A DNA stretch of 64,000 nt from Pseudomonas sp. C1C7 (GCF_013359595.1 NZ_JABFMP010000001.1:62001-126000); one strand, 5' to 3'; positions 18,966 through 30,282 are shown, numbered from the stretch's first letter. The notes: generated from the letters alone by a model not told the origin. Numbers and translations: made by a program.

Positions 18966-19607
18966 CTAGCGCTCGATGGCAATTTCCAACGCTTCATAAG
19001 CCATCCGCACCGGGGCGAACGAGCGGCGGTGAATCGGCGTAGGTCCCAGGCGAGCCAGCGCTTGCAGATGAACGGGCGTCGGGTAGCCCTTGTGCCCGCC
19101 AATGCCGTAACCCGGGTAAATCAGCTCGAAAGCCGCCATTTCACGGTCACGGCTGACCTTGGCCAGAATCGACGCCGCAGCGATGGCCGGGACCTTGGCA
19201 TCGCCCTGCACCACCGCTTCGGCGTGCATCGGCAACTTGGGGCAACGGTTGCCGTCGATCATCGCCAGTTTCGGCTGGATGTGCAGGCCGGCTACGGCGC
19301 GCTGCATGGCCAGCATGGTGGCGTGGAGTATGTTCAGCTCGTCGATCTCTTCGACTTCCGCGCGGGCGATGCACCAGCTGAGGGCTTTTTCGCAGATTTC
19401 GTCGTAGAGCTTTTCGCGACGGGCTTCGGTGAGCTTCTTGGAGTCGTTCAGGCCGAGAATCGGACGGTTCGGATCGAGAATCACCGCTGCCGTGACGACT
19501 GCGCCGCATAGCGGACCACGACCGACTTCATCGACACCGGCGACCAGTTCTTCAACTTCGGCGACCAGAGTGAAATCCAGGCCCATCTGCATGTTTGTTT
19601 TACTCAT
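18966..19607 (-). CDS. rnhB: Ribonuclease HII
   Basis: Removes ribonucleotides and RNA from DNA-RNA hybrids. The 213-residue protein has the family opening [17 protein letters not shown] with the catalytic Asp-Glu pair, [14 protein letters not shown], the catalytic Asp in AMIDGN, and [19 protein letters not shown]. The ATG at 19607 overlaps the lpxB stop by four bases; a second ATG (MQMGLDF) five codons later is the start used in some relatives. Confidence 0.95.
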   Translation of the reverse strand: MSKTNMQMGLDFTLVAEVEELVAGVDEVGRGPLCGAVVTAAVILDPNRPILGLNDSKKLTEARREKLYDEICEKALSWCIARAEVEEIDELNILHATMLAMQRAVAGLHIQPKLAMIDGNRCPKLPMHAEAVVQGDAKVPAIAAASILAKVSRDREMAAFELIYPGYGIGGHKGYPTPVHLQALARLGPTPIHRRSFAPVRMAYEALEIAIER

Positions 19608-20734
19608 TGTTTCGGGCCGATCAGATTCAGTACCGCATCCGCCGCCTGGTTGGAGGCATCCAGGCGCAGGGTACGGTGGATTTCGTCGAAGCCGCGGGTC
19701 TGCTCCTGACCGTCTTCGATCAGCGGCGACAGGGTCTGCGCCAAAGCGTCGACCGTCGCGTCATCCTGCAGCAATTCGGGCACCAGCAGGCGCTGGGCCA
19801 GCAGGTTCGGCAAGGACACGTAAGGGCTCTTCACCATGCGCTTGAGAATCCAGAACGTCAGCGGCGCCAGGCGATAGGCGACCACCATCGGACGCTTGTA
19901 CAGCAAGGCTTCAAGCGTTGCGGTTCCGGACGCGATCAGCACGGCGTCGCAGGCCGCCAGGGCCAGGTGGGATTTGCCGTCGAGCAGGGTTAACGGCAGG
20001 TCGCGACCGGCGAGCAGCTCTTCCAGTTGTGCACGGCGTTCGGGGCTGGCGCAAGGCATGACGAAGCGCACGCCGGGGCGCATGGCCCGCAGGCGCTGCG
20101 CGGTATCGAGAAACAGCGCGCCAAGGCGACCGACTTCACCGCCACGACTGCCCGGCATCAATGCCACCAGCGGCCCGTCGGGCAAACCCAGTTCGGCGCG
20201 CGCAGCGGCACGATCGGCTTCCAGCGGAATGGCATCGGCCAGGGAGTGCCCGACAAACCGCACCGGCACGCCCTTCTCTTCGTAGAATTTGGCTTCGAAC
20301 GGGAACAGCGTCAGCATCAGATCGCAGCCTTCGCGAATCTTCAGCACGCGCTTCTGCCGCCAGGCCCAGACCGACGGGCTGACGTAGTGCACGGTCTTGA
20401 TTCCGGCCCGACGCAGCTTGAGTTCGATATTGAGGTTGAAGTCCGGGGCATCGATGCCGATGAACACATCCGGCTTCGCCTCAATCAGGTCGGCTACCAG
20501 TTTCTTGCGGCGGGCCAGCAATTCGCGAAGGCGGCCCAGCACCTCCACCAGGCCCATGACCGACAGGCGCTCCATCGGGAAGTAGGACTGCATGCCCTCG
20601 GCCTGCATCAGCGGGCCGCCGACACCGATGAATTCGACTGCGGGGTGACGAGCCTTGAGCGCGCGCATGAGACCGGCGCCGAGAATGTCGCCGGAAGCCT
20701 CACCCGCCACCAGCGCGATACGCAGATTGGCCAT
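19604..20734 (-). CDS. lpxB: Lipid-A-disaccharide synthase
   Basis: Glycosyltransferase (GT19) joining UDP-diacylglucosamine and lipid X to form the lipid A disaccharide. The 376 residues start with [20 protein letters not shown] and include [37 protein letters not shown] [15 protein letters not shown] and [10 protein letters not shown], then [20 protein letters not shown]. It begins two bases after lpxA, in the usual lpxD-fabZ-lpxA-lpxB-rnhB order. Confidence 0.97.
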   Translation of the reverse strand: MANLRIALVAGEASGDILGAGLMRALKARHPAVEFIGVGGPLMQAEGMQSYFPMERLSVMGLVEVLGRLRELLARRKKLVADLIEAKPDVFIGIDAPDFNLNIELKLRRAGIKTVHYVSPSVWAWRQKRVLKIREGCDLMLTLFPFEAKFYEEKGVPVRFVGHSLADAIPLEADRAAARAELGLPDGPLVALMPGSRGGEVGRLGALFLDTAQRLRAMRPGVRFVMPCASPERRAQLEELLAGRDLPLTLLDGKSHLALAACDAVLIASGTATLEALLYKRPMVVAYRLAPLTFWILKRMVKSPYVSLPNLLAQRLLVPELLQDDATVDALAQTLSPLIEDGQEQTRGFDEIHRTLRLDASNQAADAVLNLIGPKQ

Positions 20735-20736
20735 GA

Positions 20737-21513
20737 TCAGCGGGTGATGCCGCGGGACGACGACTGGATGGAATCGCGGAATACCGCCACTTCCGGGAAC
20801 TGGTTCGATGGCTCGACCAGCTCGGCGAGCGCCTGTTCAACGGTCAGACCCTGGCGATAAACGACCTTGTAGGCGCGACGCAGGGCGTGAATGGCATCTT
20901 CGCTGAAACCACGGCGGCGCATGCCTTCGAAGTTCATGCTGCGGGCTTCTGCCGGGTTGCCGAACACCGTGACGTAGGCCGGAACATCCTTGCCGATGGC
21001 GGTTCCCATGCCGGAAAAGCTGTGGGCGCCGATATGGCAATACTGGTGAACCAGGGTGAACCCGGACAGGATCGCCCAGTCATCCACGTGCACATGGCCT
21101 GCCAGCGCGGTGTTGTTGACCAGGATGCAGTGGTTGCCGATGACGCTGTCATGACCGATGTGTGCGTAGGCCATGATCAGGTTGTGATCGCCCAGGGTCG
21201 TTTCCGAACGGTCCTGAATGGTCCCGCGGTGGATGGTCACGCCTTCGCGAATGACGTTGTGGTCACCGATCACCAGGCGGGTTTCCTCGCCCTTGTACTT
21301 CAGGTCCGGCGTGTCCTCGCCTACCGAGGAGAACTGGTAGATGCGGTTGTGCTTACCGATGCGGGTCGGCCCCTTGAGAATCACGTGCGGCCCGATGACC
21401 GTCCCCTCGCCGATTTCCACACCTGCGCCGACGATCGACCACGGGCCGACCTCGACACCGTCAGCCAGGACGGCTGTCGGATCGATGATTGCGCGAGGGT
21501 CAATCAAACTCAT
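20737..21513 (-). CDS. lpxA: UDP-N-acetylglucosamine acyltransferase
   Basis: First acyltransferase of lipid A synthesis; adds a 3-hydroxyacyl chain from ACP. The 258 residues form a left-handed beta helix of hexapeptide repeats, with the catalytic His in the [14 protein letters not shown] region and a C-terminal helical part. The start at 21513 ([16 protein letters not shown]) overlaps the fabZ stop by four bases, which supports it over a longer open frame. Confidence 0.97.
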   Translation of the reverse strand: MSLIDPRAIIDPTAVLADGVEVGPWSIVGAGVEIGEGTVIGPHVILKGPTRIGKHNRIYQFSSVGEDTPDLKYKGEETRLVIGDHNVIREGVTIHRGTIQDRSETTLGDHNLIMAYAHIGHDSVIGNHCILVNNTALAGHVHVDDWAILSGFTLVHQYCHIGAHSFSGMGTAIGKDVPAYVTVFGNPAEARSMNFEGMRRRGFSEDAIHALRRAYKVVYRQGLTVEQALAELVEPSNQFPEVAVFRDSIQSSSRGITR

Positions 21514-21950
21514 AGTTTGCGTTCCGCACAGATGATCTCGGCGGAGCAGACCGGCTTGCCATCGACCGAAGCCTGGCACTCGAACTTCCAGATCTGACGC
21601 TTGCAGCTGATGAACTTGGCTTCAAGAATCAGCTGGTCGCCCGGCAACACCGGCTGGCGGAAGCGCAGCTTGTCGGAACCAACGAAGTAGTAGAGGGTGC
21701 CATCGGCCGGCTTCACGTCCAGCATTTTGAAACCAAGGATTCCGGCGGCCTGAGCCATCGCCTCGATGATCAGCACGCCCGGCATGATCGGATGCGCGGG
21801 GAAGTGACCATTGAAGAACGGTTCATTGATGCTGACATTCTTGTAGGCGCGAATGCGCTTCTCTTCCACATCCAGATCCACGACCCGGTCCACCAGCAGG
21901 AACGGGTAACGGTGAGGCAGGTATTCGCGAATCTCGTTGATGTCCATCAT
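21510..21950 (-). CDS. fabZ: 3-hydroxyacyl-[ACP] dehydratase FabZ
   Basis: Dehydrates beta-hydroxyacyl-ACP in fatty acid elongation and competes with LpxA for hydroxyacyl chains. The 146-residue hot-dog protein has catalytic H49 ([15 protein letters not shown]) and E63 ([11 protein letters not shown]). The ATG at 21950 ([17 protein letters not shown]) gives the family-standard length. 108 bases separate it from lpxD and hold no gene. Confidence 0.97.
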   Translation of the reverse strand: MMDINEIREYLPHRYPFLLVDRVVDLDVEEKRIRAYKNVSINEPFFNGHFPAHPIMPGVLIIEAMAQAAGILGFKMLDVKPADGTLYYFVGSDKLRFRQPVLPGDQLILEAKFISCKRQIWKFECQASVDGKPVCSAEIICAERKL

Positions 21951-22058
21951 TTCGGGGGGAAGCCTATGTAAAGATTGGGAGCGCGCGACTGACGCACACT
22001 CCTCTAGCAAATCAAGGACGCAGTCTAGCGGCTGCGCACACATGATATGGAAATGGTA

Positions 22059-23114
22059 TCAGCCATCTGATGAAGCATTACCGTCAGGGGTCACTTCCCC
22101 CATCTGCTTTTCAAGCTGTCGCAAACGTCGCGCGATGTCATCGAGCTGACGGATACGTGCCGCGCTTTTGCGCCACTCGGCTGCCGGCTGCATCGCCGTA
22201 CCGGAAGAATAGGCACCCGGCTCGGTGATCGAGTGGGTCACCATGGTCATCCCGGTGATGAATACGTTGTCGCAAATATCGATATGCCCCACCAGGCCGA
22301 CACCGCCGGCGAGCATGCAATGCTTGCCGATTTTGGTGCTGCCGGAGATGCCCACGCAGGCCGCCATGGCCGTGTGATCACCGATCTGAACGTTGTGGGC
22401 GATCTGGATATGGTTATCGAGCTTCACGCCATTGCCGATGATGGTATCCGCCAGCGCGCCGCGGTCGATGGCGGTATTCACGCCAATCTCCACGTCATCG
22501 CCGACCAGGACGCCACCAATCTGCGCAATCTTCTGCCAGATACCTTTTTCGTTGGCGAACCCGAAACCTTCCCCGCCCAATACGGCACCGGACTGAATGA
22601 CCACCCGCTTGCCGACGCGAACGTCGTGATACAGGGTCACCCGTGGAGCGAGCCAGCCACCTTCACCGATGGTGCTGCGTGCGCCGATGAAGCAATGCGC
22701 ACCGATGGTGGCACCCGCCGCGATCTGCGCCCCGCTTTCGATCACGACAAAAGCACCGATGCTCGCTGCCGGATCGACCACGGCATCCGCCGCAATCACC
22801 GCTGTCGGGTGAATGCCGGCAGCCGTCTTGGGCTTGGGATCGAACAGATGGGATACCCGGGCGTAGGCCGCGTACGGATCAGGTACGACCAGCGCATTAC
22901 CGGCAAACCCTTCGGCGTCAGCGGCCTTGAGCAACAAGGCTGCGGCCTGGCTGCCTGCCAGATACTTTCGGTATTGGGGATTTGCGAGAAAACTCAACTG
23001 AGCTGGGCCAGCCTCCTGCAAGGTGGCTAGCCCAGTGATTGCCTTCTCGGGGTCGCCACGCAGGGTGGCGCCGAGGAACTCGGCCAATTGGCCGAGTTTA
23101 ATGGTCGCTGTCAT
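22059..23114 (-). CDS. lpxD: UDP-3-O-(3-hydroxyacyl)glucosamine N-acyltransferase
   Basis: Adds the N-linked hydroxyacyl chain in lipid A synthesis. The 351-residue protein has the LpxD N-terminal uridine-binding domain (residues 1-100, [20 protein letters not shown]), then hexapeptide repeats of a left-handed beta helix with the catalytic His in the [20 protein letters not shown] stretch, and a C-terminal helix. It starts four bases after the skp stop. Confidence 0.96.
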   Translation of the reverse strand: MTATIKLGQLAEFLGATLRGDPEKAITGLATLQEAGPAQLSFLANPQYRKYLAGSQAAALLLKAADAEGFAGNALVVPDPYAAYARVSHLFDPKPKTAAGIHPTAVIAADAVVDPAASIGAFVVIESGAQIAAGATIGAHCFIGARSTIGEGGWLAPRVTLYHDVRVGKRVVIQSGAVLGGEGFGFANEKGIWQKIAQIGGVLVGDDVEIGVNTAIDRGALADTIIGNGVKLDNHIQIAHNVQIGDHTAMAACVGISGSTKIGKHCMLAGGVGLVGHIDICDNVFITGMTMVTHSITEPGAYSSGTAMQPAAEWRKSAARIRQLDDIARRLRQLEKQMGEVTPDGNASSDG

Positions 23115-23117
23115 GGA

Positions 23118-23621
23118 TTACTTCAGCTGATTCATGCGCTCGATAACCTGGCGCGTGATGTCGTACTGAGGTTTGACATCAATCACTGCGCCACGCTCGA
23201 AGACCAGGTCAAAAGCACCTTTCTTGATGACTTCTTCAACAGCGCTGTCCAGTTTCGGCTTGAGCTGCTTGAGCATTTCGCGGTCGGCAACGGCTTTGGC
23301 TTCGTTCAGTTCCTTGGACTGGAACTGGAAGTCACGGGCCTTTTGCTTGAACTCGAGCTCCAGACGCTCACGCTCGCCTTGCTGCATCTTGTCGCCACCG
23401 GCCATCAGGCGGTCCTGAATACCCTTGGCGCTGCTTTCCAGAGTCTTGAGCTTGGTCAGTTGAGGACCGAACTTCTTCTCTGCATCCACGGCGTACTTCT
23501 TGGCCGCATCGGATTCCAGCAGGGCCATCTGATAGTTCAGAACGGCGATTTTCATATCGGCGAACGCCGGACCTGCTACCAGTACGGAAGCCAGGAGAAC
23601 CAATTGAGTCAACTTACGCAC
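23118..23621 (-). CDS. skp: Periplasmic chaperone OmpH/Skp family
   Basis: Holds unfolded outer-membrane proteins on the way to BamA. The 167-residue protein has a signal peptide (MRKLTQLVLLASVLVAGPAFA) and a long alpha-helical body rich in Lys, Glu and Gln that fits the tentacle arms of Skp. It is followed by lpxD and preceded by bamA, the usual gene order. Cleavage after AFA is likely. Confidence 0.94.
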   Translation of the reverse strand: MRKLTQLVLLASVLVAGPAFADMKIAVLNYQMALLESDAAKKYAVDAEKKFGPQLTKLKTLESSAKGIQDRLMAGGDKMQQGERERLELEFKQKARDFQFQSKELNEAKAVADREMLKQLKPKLDSAVEEVIKKGAFDLVFERGAVIDVKPQYDITRQVIERMNQLK

Positions 23622-23666
23622 GATGCACTCCTACAAAATCCATTGTCGTTATCTTGGGTCAGACGC

Positions 23667-26042
23667 TTAGAACGTCTGACCGAGGGAGAATTGGAACACT
23701 TGAGTTTCAGCGTCATCCGGTTTCTTGACCGGCATGGCCAACGCGAAACTCAGAGGACCCAGTGCGGTGACCCAGGTCACACCCACACCGACGGAACTGG
23801 CCATGTTGCTCAGGCTGATGTCGTTGCACTTGGTGTTGGACTTCGTGCCGTCAGCGTTTGTGGTATCCGAGCAGGACGAGTCGAACACGTTACCCACATC
23901 CCAGAATACCGAAGTACGCAGGGAACGCTGATCCTTGACGAACGGCAGCGGGAACAGAACTTCAACACCACCCTGGATCAGGACGTTACCACCGAACGGC
24001 AGCGGATCCTGGTCCGGGTCGAACTGGGTGCCAGGGTTCTTGCCGGTACTTGGCGTACTGCGAGGACCCAGGGTGCTGTCCTTGAAGCCACGAACCGAGT
24101 TGAAACCACCCGCGAAATAGTTTTCGTAGAATGGCAGGCCGTCGGTCGAACCGTAACCATCACCATAGCCCAACTCTGTGTGCAGGCGCATGGTGTAGTT
24201 TTCGGTCAGAGGCTGGAACAACTGGCCACGGTAGTCGAGCTTGAAGAACGACAGGTCGCTGCCCGGGGTCGTGGTTTCCAGAACCAGGCTCTGGGAATGA
24301 CCACGGGTTGCCAGCACGCCCTTGTTCAGGGTGGACTCGGACCAGCCGGCCGAAGCCTTGAAGTTCAGGTACTGATCGCCTTCCTTGTTAACGAAGTCGA
24401 AGATCTCGTCGACGGTGTAGACACCGGTGTTGATCTTGTCTTGCTGTGCAGTCAAACCAAAGGTAAGACGCGAAGTCTCGCTGATCGGATAACCGACGCT
24501 CACGCCTGCACCCAGGCTGTCTACAGCGTAGCTGGCTACGTCGACGTCGAGGTCTTTGTAGTCGGTGGTGCGGTAGAACGCGTTGTAACCCAGGCTCACG
24601 CCATCAGCGGTCCAGTAGGGGTCTACATAACCGAAGTTGTAGCGGCTCTGGTATTCACTTCGGGTCAGGCCGATGCTGACCTTGTTACCGGTACCGAGGA
24701 AGTTGTTCTGGGTGATCGAACCACCGAGGATCAGACCGGCGCTCTGGGCGAAACCGACGCTGGCGGTGATCGAACCGGAAGCCTGCTCTTCCACGCTGTA
24801 GTTCACGTCGACCTGGTCGTCGACACCCGGTACGGCCGGGGTTTCAACGTTCACTTCCTTGAAGAAGCCCAGACGCTCCAGACGGGTCTTGGACTGGTCG
24901 ATCAGGTAGGTCGAAGCCCAGCCGCCTTCCATCTGGCGCATTTCACGACGCAGCACTTCGTCTTCGGACTTGGTGTTGCCACGGAAGTTGATGCGGTTGA
25001 CGTAAGCACGCTTGCCCGGATCGACAGCAAAGGTGATGTCTACGGTGTGATCGTCATCGTGAGGCTGCGGCACGCCGTTGACGTTGGCGAAGGTGTAACC
25101 CTCGTTACCCAGACGACGGGTGATCAGTTCGGAGGTGGTGGTCATCAGCTTGCGCGAGAACACCTGGCCTTTCTGTACCAGCAGCAGGGACTTGACCTGG
25201 TCTTCCGGCACTTTCAGGTCACCGCTCAGCTTGACGTCACGTACGGTGTATTTGTCGCCTTCGTTGATGTTGACGGTGATGTAGACGTGTTTCTTGTCCG
25301 GGGTGATGGATACCTGGGTCGAAGCGATATCCATGTTGATATAGCCGCGGTCCAGGTAGTAGGAACGCAGACGCTCCAGGTCACCGGAGAGTTTTTCACG
25401 AGCATACTTGTCGTCGTTCTTGAAGAACGAGAGCCAGTTGGTCGTCTTGAGTTCGAACAGGTCGATGAGGTCTTCATCAGGGAAGACGGTGTTGCCCACC
25501 ACGTTGATATGCTGGATAGCGGCAACGGTGCCTTCGTTGATGTTGACCTTCAGGCCAACGCGGTTGCGCGGCTGAGGCACCACTTCGGTGTCGACGGTGG
25601 CGGAGTAACGGCCCTGGGCAACGTACTGGCGCTGCAGCTCGTTACGAACACCTTCGAGGGTGGCGCGCTGGAAGATCTCGCCTTCGGCCAGACCGGATTG
25701 CTTGAGGCCTTTCATCAGGTCTTCGGTGGAGATCGCCTTGTTGCCTTCGATCTCGATACTGGCAACCGACGGACGCTCGACTACCGTAATGACAAGAACG
25801 TTGCCATCACGACCCAGCTGGATATCTTGAAAGAAACCGGTTTTGAACAATGCACGAGTGGCTTCCACCAGGCGATGATCATCCGCCTGTTCACCGACGT
25901 TCAGCGGCAAAGCACCAAAGACGCTACCCGCGGAGACCCGCTGGAGGCCATTAACGCGAATATCAGAGATAGTGAAGGACTCGGCGTGAACTTCGGCGAT
26001 CATCAATACGGTGAGAACCGCAGTTAGCAGCAGACGTTTCAT
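23667..26042 (-). CDS. bamA: Outer membrane protein assembly factor BamA
   Basis: Central Omp85 protein of the BAM complex that inserts beta-barrels into the outer membrane. The 791-residue precursor has a signal peptide (MKRLLLTAVLTVLMIAEVHA), five POTRA domains (to about residue 420, starting FTISDIRVNGLQRVSAG) and a C-terminal barrel with the conserved GGFNSVRGFKDSTLGPR (the VRGF motif) and a terminal Phe. ATG at 26042 is followed by a proper signal peptide; nine upstream codons are not. A strong terminator separates it from rseP. Confidence 0.97.
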   Translation of the reverse strand: MKRLLLTAVLTVLMIAEVHAESFTISDIRVNGLQRVSAGSVFGALPLNVGEQADDHRLVEATRALFKTGFFQDIQLGRDGNVLVITVVERPSVASIEIEGNKAISTEDLMKGLKQSGLAEGEIFQRATLEGVRNELQRQYVAQGRYSATVDTEVVPQPRNRVGLKVNINEGTVAAIQHINVVGNTVFPDEDLIDLFELKTTNWLSFFKNDDKYAREKLSGDLERLRSYYLDRGYINMDIASTQVSITPDKKHVYITVNINEGDKYTVRDVKLSGDLKVPEDQVKSLLLVQKGQVFSRKLMTTTSELITRRLGNEGYTFANVNGVPQPHDDDHTVDITFAVDPGKRAYVNRINFRGNTKSEDEVLRREMRQMEGGWASTYLIDQSKTRLERLGFFKEVNVETPAVPGVDDQVDVNYSVEEQASGSITASVGFAQSAGLILGGSITQNNFLGTGNKVSIGLTRSEYQSRYNFGYVDPYWTADGVSLGYNAFYRTTDYKDLDVDVASYAVDSLGAGVSVGYPISETSRLTFGLTAQQDKINTGVYTVDEIFDFVNKEGDQYLNFKASAGWSESTLNKGVLATRGHSQSLVLETTTPGSDLSFFKLDYRGQLFQPLTENYTMRLHTELGYGDGYGSTDGLPFYENYFAGGFNSVRGFKDSTLGPRSTPSTGKNPGTQFDPDQDPLPFGGNVLIQGGVEVLFPLPFVKDQRSLRTSVFWDVGNVFDSSCSDTTNADGTKSNTKCNDISLSNMASSVGVGVTWVTALGPLSFALAMPVKKPDDAETQVFQFSLGQTF

Positions 26043-26065
26043 GAAGTCCTTTCTTATTCCAACTG

Positions 26066-26096
26066 GCAATAAACAAACTGCCGCAAAATGCGGCAG
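26066..26096 (-). terminator. Intrinsic terminator between rseP and bamA
   Basis: CTGCCGCATTTTGCGGCAG followed by TTTGTTTATT on the minus strand: a 7-bp stem, short loop and U-rich tail, 18 bases after the rseP stop. It makes bamA-skp-lpxD at least partly a separate unit from rseP. Confidence 0.7.
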
Positions 26097-26114
26097 ATTC
26101 GCAATTCAGCGACG

Positions 26115-27467
26115 TTACAGACGGCCTAGATCATTGACCAGAGCGAGCAGCATCACTCCGACCACCAAACTGATACCGATCTGTATCCCCCAACCTTGCA
26201 CCCGATCCGACAAGGGACGACCACGCGCCCACTCAATCAGATAAAACAACAAATGCCCCCCATCCAGCACAGGAATGGGCAGCAAATTCAGAACCCCCAG
26301 GCTAATACTCAGATAAGCAAGGAAATTCAGGAAATCAGCGACACCCGACTGGGCCGAAGCGCCCGCCACTTTAGCAATGGTTATCGGTCCACTCAAGTTT
26401 TTTACCGAGAGCTCGCCGAACAACATTTTCTTCAGTGAGTCGAGGGTCAGCAGGCTCATGGTCCAGGTACGTCGAGCCCCTTCGCCAATCGCGGCCAAGG
26501 GACCGTAACTGACCTCGCGAACCATTTCCGGCGGCCAATCCACCGCTTTCACGCCTGCCCCCAGGTAACCGCTCGGTGCTTTTTTCTCGCCGCGCGAAGC
26601 GAGCGTCACAGGGACGTCGATTTGAGCAGCGTCGCGCTCGATACGCAGCAGAATTTTTGTATCAGGGCGCATACGGACGGTATCGACCACCTGCTGCCAG
26701 TCATCCAGGGCCTTGCCATCAAGGGCCAGCAGACGATCGCCCATCTTCAACCCGGCAGCGGCCGCGGGACCTTTGGGATCAAGCTCGGCCAGCACCGGAG
26801 GCAATGCCGGACGCCATGGGCGAACGCCCAGCGAATGAATCGGATCGGGTTCTTCGGCACCCTTCAGCCATTTATCCAGCATCAGCTCACGAGGCACGTC
26901 CACCGTGGAGCCCTGCTCGCGGACCATCAACTGGAGGGTACCGCTTTCACCCAGTCGACGGACCAGTTGCAGATTCACTGCAGCCCAACCGGTGGTGGGT
27001 TCGCCGTCGATGGAAATGATTTCCTGACCGGCACTCAATCCCGCCTTGGCGGCGATACTGCCGGACTCTACGGCGCCGATGACAGGACGTACCTGCTGGC
27101 TGCCGAGCATGGCCAGCACCCAGAAAAAAACCAGGGCCAGCAGGAAGTTGGCAATCGGTCCGGCCGCCACGATGGCGATGCGCTGACGGACCGATTTGCG
27201 ATTGAAGGATTGTTCGACCTGATCGGCTGGAACTTCGCCCTCACGCTCGTCGAGCATCTTCACGTAGCCACCCAGCGGAATGGCGGCCACCACGAACTCG
27301 GTGCCCTGCTTGTCGTGCCAGCGCAACAGCGGCATGCCGAAGCCCACGGAGAAACGCAGCACCTTGACCCCACAGCGACGCGCGACCCAGAAATGGCCGA
27401 ACTCGTGGAAGGTAACCAGCACACCCAGTGCAACCAAGGTGCCGACAATCATATAGAGTGCGCTCAT
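26115..27467 (-). CDS. rseP: Site-2 membrane metalloprotease RseP
   Basis: Intramembrane zinc protease that cleaves the anti-sigma factor (RseA/MucA type) and so activates the envelope stress sigma factor AlgU/RpoE. The 450 residues have the HEFGH zinc motif at 21-25 in the first membrane segment, two PDZ domains (about residues 115-205 and 210-300), and the C-terminal LPIPVLDGGHLLFYLIEW with the third zinc ligand. Placed between dxr and bamA as in other gammaproteobacteria. Confidence 0.96.
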   Translation of the reverse strand: MSALYMIVGTLVALGVLVTFHEFGHFWVARRCGVKVLRFSVGFGMPLLRWHDKQGTEFVVAAIPLGGYVKMLDEREGEVPADQVEQSFNRKSVRQRIAIVAAGPIANFLLALVFFWVLAMLGSQQVRPVIGAVESGSIAAKAGLSAGQEIISIDGEPTTGWAAVNLQLVRRLGESGTLQLMVREQGSTVDVPRELMLDKWLKGAEEPDPIHSLGVRPWRPALPPVLAELDPKGPAAAAGLKMGDRLLALDGKALDDWQQVVDTVRMRPDTKILLRIERDAAQIDVPVTLASRGEKKAPSGYLGAGVKAVDWPPEMVREVSYGPLAAIGEGARRTWTMSLLTLDSLKKMLFGELSVKNLSGPITIAKVAGASAQSGVADFLNFLAYLSISLGVLNLLPIPVLDGGHLLFYLIEWARGRPLSDRVQGWGIQIGISLVVGVMLLALVNDLGRL

Positions 27468-27520
27468 TTACTTTCTCCGCATTCCAGTCAGGTGCCGCAT
27501 GGACCAACGCATTGCAGCAC

Positions 27521-28711
27521 TTACCGCCCGTGACGACTCAACCATTGCCCGGCCAGTTCACGCGCCTTGGCATCGGCGGTGAACACCGCATCGAGATCGT
27601 CTACAGCTACTACAGGCTCAAGATTCAGTACTTCTTCGATGATACTCGCGATTTCCGGGTAACGAACCCGTCCGTCGAGAAACGCCGCCACGGCGACCTC
27701 ATTTGCCGCATTGAGCATGGCCGGCGCACTATTGCCAGCCTCGGCTGCTTGCCGGGCGAGGCGCAGGCAAGGGAAACGCTCTTCATCCGGCGCCTCGAAA
27801 TCCAGGCGAGCGATGGCAAACAGATCCAGCGGCGGCACGCCCGAATCGATTCGCTCAGGCCACGCCAGGGCATTGGCGATCGGCGTACGCATGTCCGGGT
27901 TGCCCAACTGGGCCAATACCGAGCCATCGATATAGTCGACCAGGGAATGAATCACGCTTTGCGGATGAATCACCACTTCAACCTGGGACGGCTTGGCATC
28001 AAACAGCCAGCAAGCCTCGATCAACTCCAGGCCTTTATTCATCATGCTGGCCGAATCGACCGAAATCTTGCGCCCCATGGACCAGTTGGGGTGGGCACAG
28101 GCCTGTTCAGGCGAGACATGCGCCAGCTCCGCCAGTGGCGTTTGCCGGAACGGACCACCGGAGGCCGTCAGCAGAATCCGGCGCACGCCGACCGCACCCA
28201 GACCACGGGCGAAATCCTGTGGCATGCACTGGAAAATCGCGTTGTGCTCGCTGTCGATCGGCAACAATACCGAGCCGCTCTTGCGCACGGCCTGCATGAA
28301 CAAGGCGCCGGACATGACCAGCGCCTCTTTATTCGCCAGGAGGATTTTCTTGCCCGCCTCGACGGCCGCCAGCGTCGGACGCAAGCCCGCCGCGCCAACG
28401 ATGGCCGCCATGACTGCATCGACTTCAGGGTCGGCAGCCACCTGGCACAACCCCTCTTCACCCACCAACACGCGGGTCGGCAAGCCGGCCGCACGCAGAT
28501 CGTCCTGCAAACCACGAGCGGCGGCGACTTCAGGCACCACAGCGAACCGCGGAACGTGCCGTACGCACAGCGCCAGCAATTCACTCAAGCGGGAAAAACC
28601 GCTCAGCGCAAAGACTTGATAACGATCAGGATGACGCGCGATGACATCGAGGGTGCTCAGACCGATCGAGCCGGTCGCTCCCAGAACGGTAATCTGCTGA
28701 GGACGGCTCAC
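27521..28711 (-). CDS. dxr: 1-deoxy-D-xylulose 5-phosphate reductoisomerase
   Basis: First committed enzyme of the MEP isoprenoid pathway, NADPH-dependent. The 396 residues include [18 protein letters not shown] (NADPH site), [30 protein letters not shown], the [21 protein letters not shown] catalytic loop, and [17 protein letters not shown] chose the GTG at 28711 because GTGA overlaps the cdsA stop and gives the exact family length; the ATG 15 bases further upstream is less likely. Also called ispC. Confidence 0.96.
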   Translation of the reverse strand: MSRPQQITVLGATGSIGLSTLDVIARHPDRYQVFALSGFSRLSELLALCVRHVPRFAVVPEVAAARGLQDDLRAAGLPTRVLVGEEGLCQVAADPEVDAVMAAIVGAAGLRPTLAAVEAGKKILLANKEALVMSGALFMQAVRKSGSVLLPIDSEHNAIFQCMPQDFARGLGAVGVRRILLTASGGPFRQTPLAELAHVSPEQACAHPNWSMGRKISVDSASMMNKGLELIEACWLFDAKPSQVEVVIHPQSVIHSLVDYIDGSVLAQLGNPDMRTPIANALAWPERIDSGVPPLDLFAIARLDFEAPDEERFPCLRLARQAAEAGNSAPAMLNAANEVAVAAFLDGRVRYPEIASIIEEVLNLEPVVAVDDLDAVFTADAKARELAGQWLSRHGR

Positions 28712-29514
28712 GGTGCGGCCATCCACAGGAGTACGGCAAACACTGGAATGGCTGCGGTCAGGCTGTCGATACGGTCCAGAACACCGCCGTGACCGGGCAG
28801 CAGATTGCTGCTGTCCTTGATCCCGGACTGACGCTTGAACATGCTTTCGGTCAGATCGCCGACCACCGAGACGAACACGATCAGCGCAGCGCCGATCAGG
28901 CCCTTGAACAGTTCGGCAACCGTCCAGTCACGGAAAAAGCCGACGAGCACGGTGATCACCAGACTCAGGGCCAGCCCACCGTAGACACCTTCCCAGCTCT
29001 TGCCAGGGCTGACCTGCGGTGCGAGCTTGCGCTTGCCGAAGGCCCGACCGGAAAAATAGGCACCGATGTCGGCGCCCCAGACCAGCACCATCACCGCCAT
29101 GATCAGCCAGTTGCCCAACGGCTGCTGCTTGATCTGCACCAGGCCTTGCCAGGCCGGCAACAGGATCAGCAAACCGATGACCAGCTTGCAGGCCGCACTG
29201 GACCAGTGTTCGCTGGAGCGTGGATAAGTCAGCACCAGGTACGTCGCCACGGCCCACCAGAGTACGGAGGCACCGAGCACCCACGGCGCGAGCCCGGGCA
29301 TGATGTACATGATGAACAGCAACAACGCGACCACCGCGGCAAAACCGACGCGGAACGATTGTGCGGTGAACCCCGCCAGACGTGCCCATTCCCAGGCACC
29401 CAGGGTCACGACCAGCCCGATGAACATGGCGAAGCCGGAACCCTCGAGCAGGAAAAACCCGCCCAGGGCAATCGGCAACAGGATCAGCGCGGTGATGATT
29501 CGTTGTTTAAGCAT
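28708..29514 (-). CDS. cdsA: Phosphatidate cytidylyltransferase
   Basis: Makes CDP-diacylglycerol, the precursor of all phospholipids, in the inner membrane. The 268-residue protein is almost entirely hydrophobic segments and ends with the CDP-alcohol cytidylyltransferase signature ([20 protein letters not shown]), containing the key Asp residues. It overlaps uppS by one base and dxr by four. Confidence 0.96.
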   Translation of the reverse strand: MLKQRIITALILLPIALGGFFLLEGSGFAMFIGLVVTLGAWEWARLAGFTAQSFRVGFAAVVALLLFIMYIMPGLAPWVLGASVLWWAVATYLVLTYPRSSEHWSSAACKLVIGLLILLPAWQGLVQIKQQPLGNWLIMAVMVLVWGADIGAYFSGRAFGKRKLAPQVSPGKSWEGVYGGLALSLVITVLVGFFRDWTVAELFKGLIGAALIVFVSVVGDLTESMFKRQSGIKDSSNLLPGHGGVLDRIDSLTAAIPVFAVLLWMAAP

Positions 29515-30269
29515 TAAACCCGGGCTCCAGCCTCGACCTGCTCGCTCGTTTTACCGAAGCGACGCTGGCGGGATGCGAAATCGGCCAGTGCGTTACGCAT
29601 GGCGTCGTGTTTGAAGTCCGGCCAGAACAGGTCGGAGAAGTACAACTCGGCGTAAGCCAGTTGCCACAGCAGGAAGTTACTGATGCGGTGCTCGCCACCG
29701 GTGCGGATGCACAGGTCCGGCAACGGCAGATCACCGGTTGCCAGGCAGGTCTGCAGCAGGTCCGGAGTGATGTCTTCCGGACGCAGATGCCCGGCCTGGA
29801 CTTCACGGGCCAGCCGCTGGGCGGCCTGCGCGATATCCCACTGACCGCCGTAGTTGGCGGCGATCTGCAGGACGAAACGATTGGCGCCGGCAGTCATGGC
29901 CTCGGCTTCACGCATGGCTGCCTGAAGCTCGGGATGAAAGCGCGAACGATCGCCAATGATGCGCAAGCTGATGTTGTTCTCGTTCAGCCGCTTGGCCTCA
30001 CGACGCAATGCCTTGAAGAACAGATCCATCAAGGCACTGACCTCATCGGCCGGGCGCTGCCAGTTCTCACTGGAGAACGCGAACAGGGTCAGAACCTCGA
30101 CCCCGGACTCGGCACACACCTCGATGACCGCACGAACAGCGTCGACACCCGCTTTATGCCCGGCTACACCCGGCATAAAGCGTTTTTTCGCCCAGCGATT
30201 ATTGCCATCCATGATGATCGCGACATGGCGCGGCACCGCGGACGGCGCAATCTGCTTGCTCTTGTCCAT
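29514..30269 (-). CDS. uppS: Undecaprenyl diphosphate synthase
   Basis: Cis-prenyltransferase making the C55 lipid carrier for peptidoglycan and O-antigen. The 251 residues carry catalytic D21 in AIIMDGNNRWAKKR, LTLFAFSSENWQRP, NYGGQWDI, and the C-terminal CIRTGGEHRISNFLLWQLAYAE. ATG at 30269 is chosen by similarity; another ATG lies two codons upstream. 13 bases separate it from frr. Confidence 0.96.
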   Translation of the reverse strand: MDKSKQIAPSAVPRHVAIIMDGNNRWAKKRFMPGVAGHKAGVDAVRAVIEVCAESGVEVLTLFAFSSENWQRPADEVSALMDLFFKALRREAKRLNENNISLRIIGDRSRFHPELQAAMREAEAMTAGANRFVLQIAANYGGQWDIAQAAQRLAREVQAGHLRPEDITPDLLQTCLATGDLPLPDLCIRTGGEHRISNFLLWQLAYAELYFSDLFWPDFKHDAMRNALADFASRQRRFGKTSEQVEAGARV

Positions 30270-30282
30270 TAACACGTGACCC

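Noticed and set aside
23088..26027. Very long open frame (979 codons) on the plus strand opposite bamA
   Set aside because: It mirrors bamA in a GC-rich phase shadow; no ribosome-binding site or recognisable domain, while bamA has a signal peptide, POTRA and barrel motifs.
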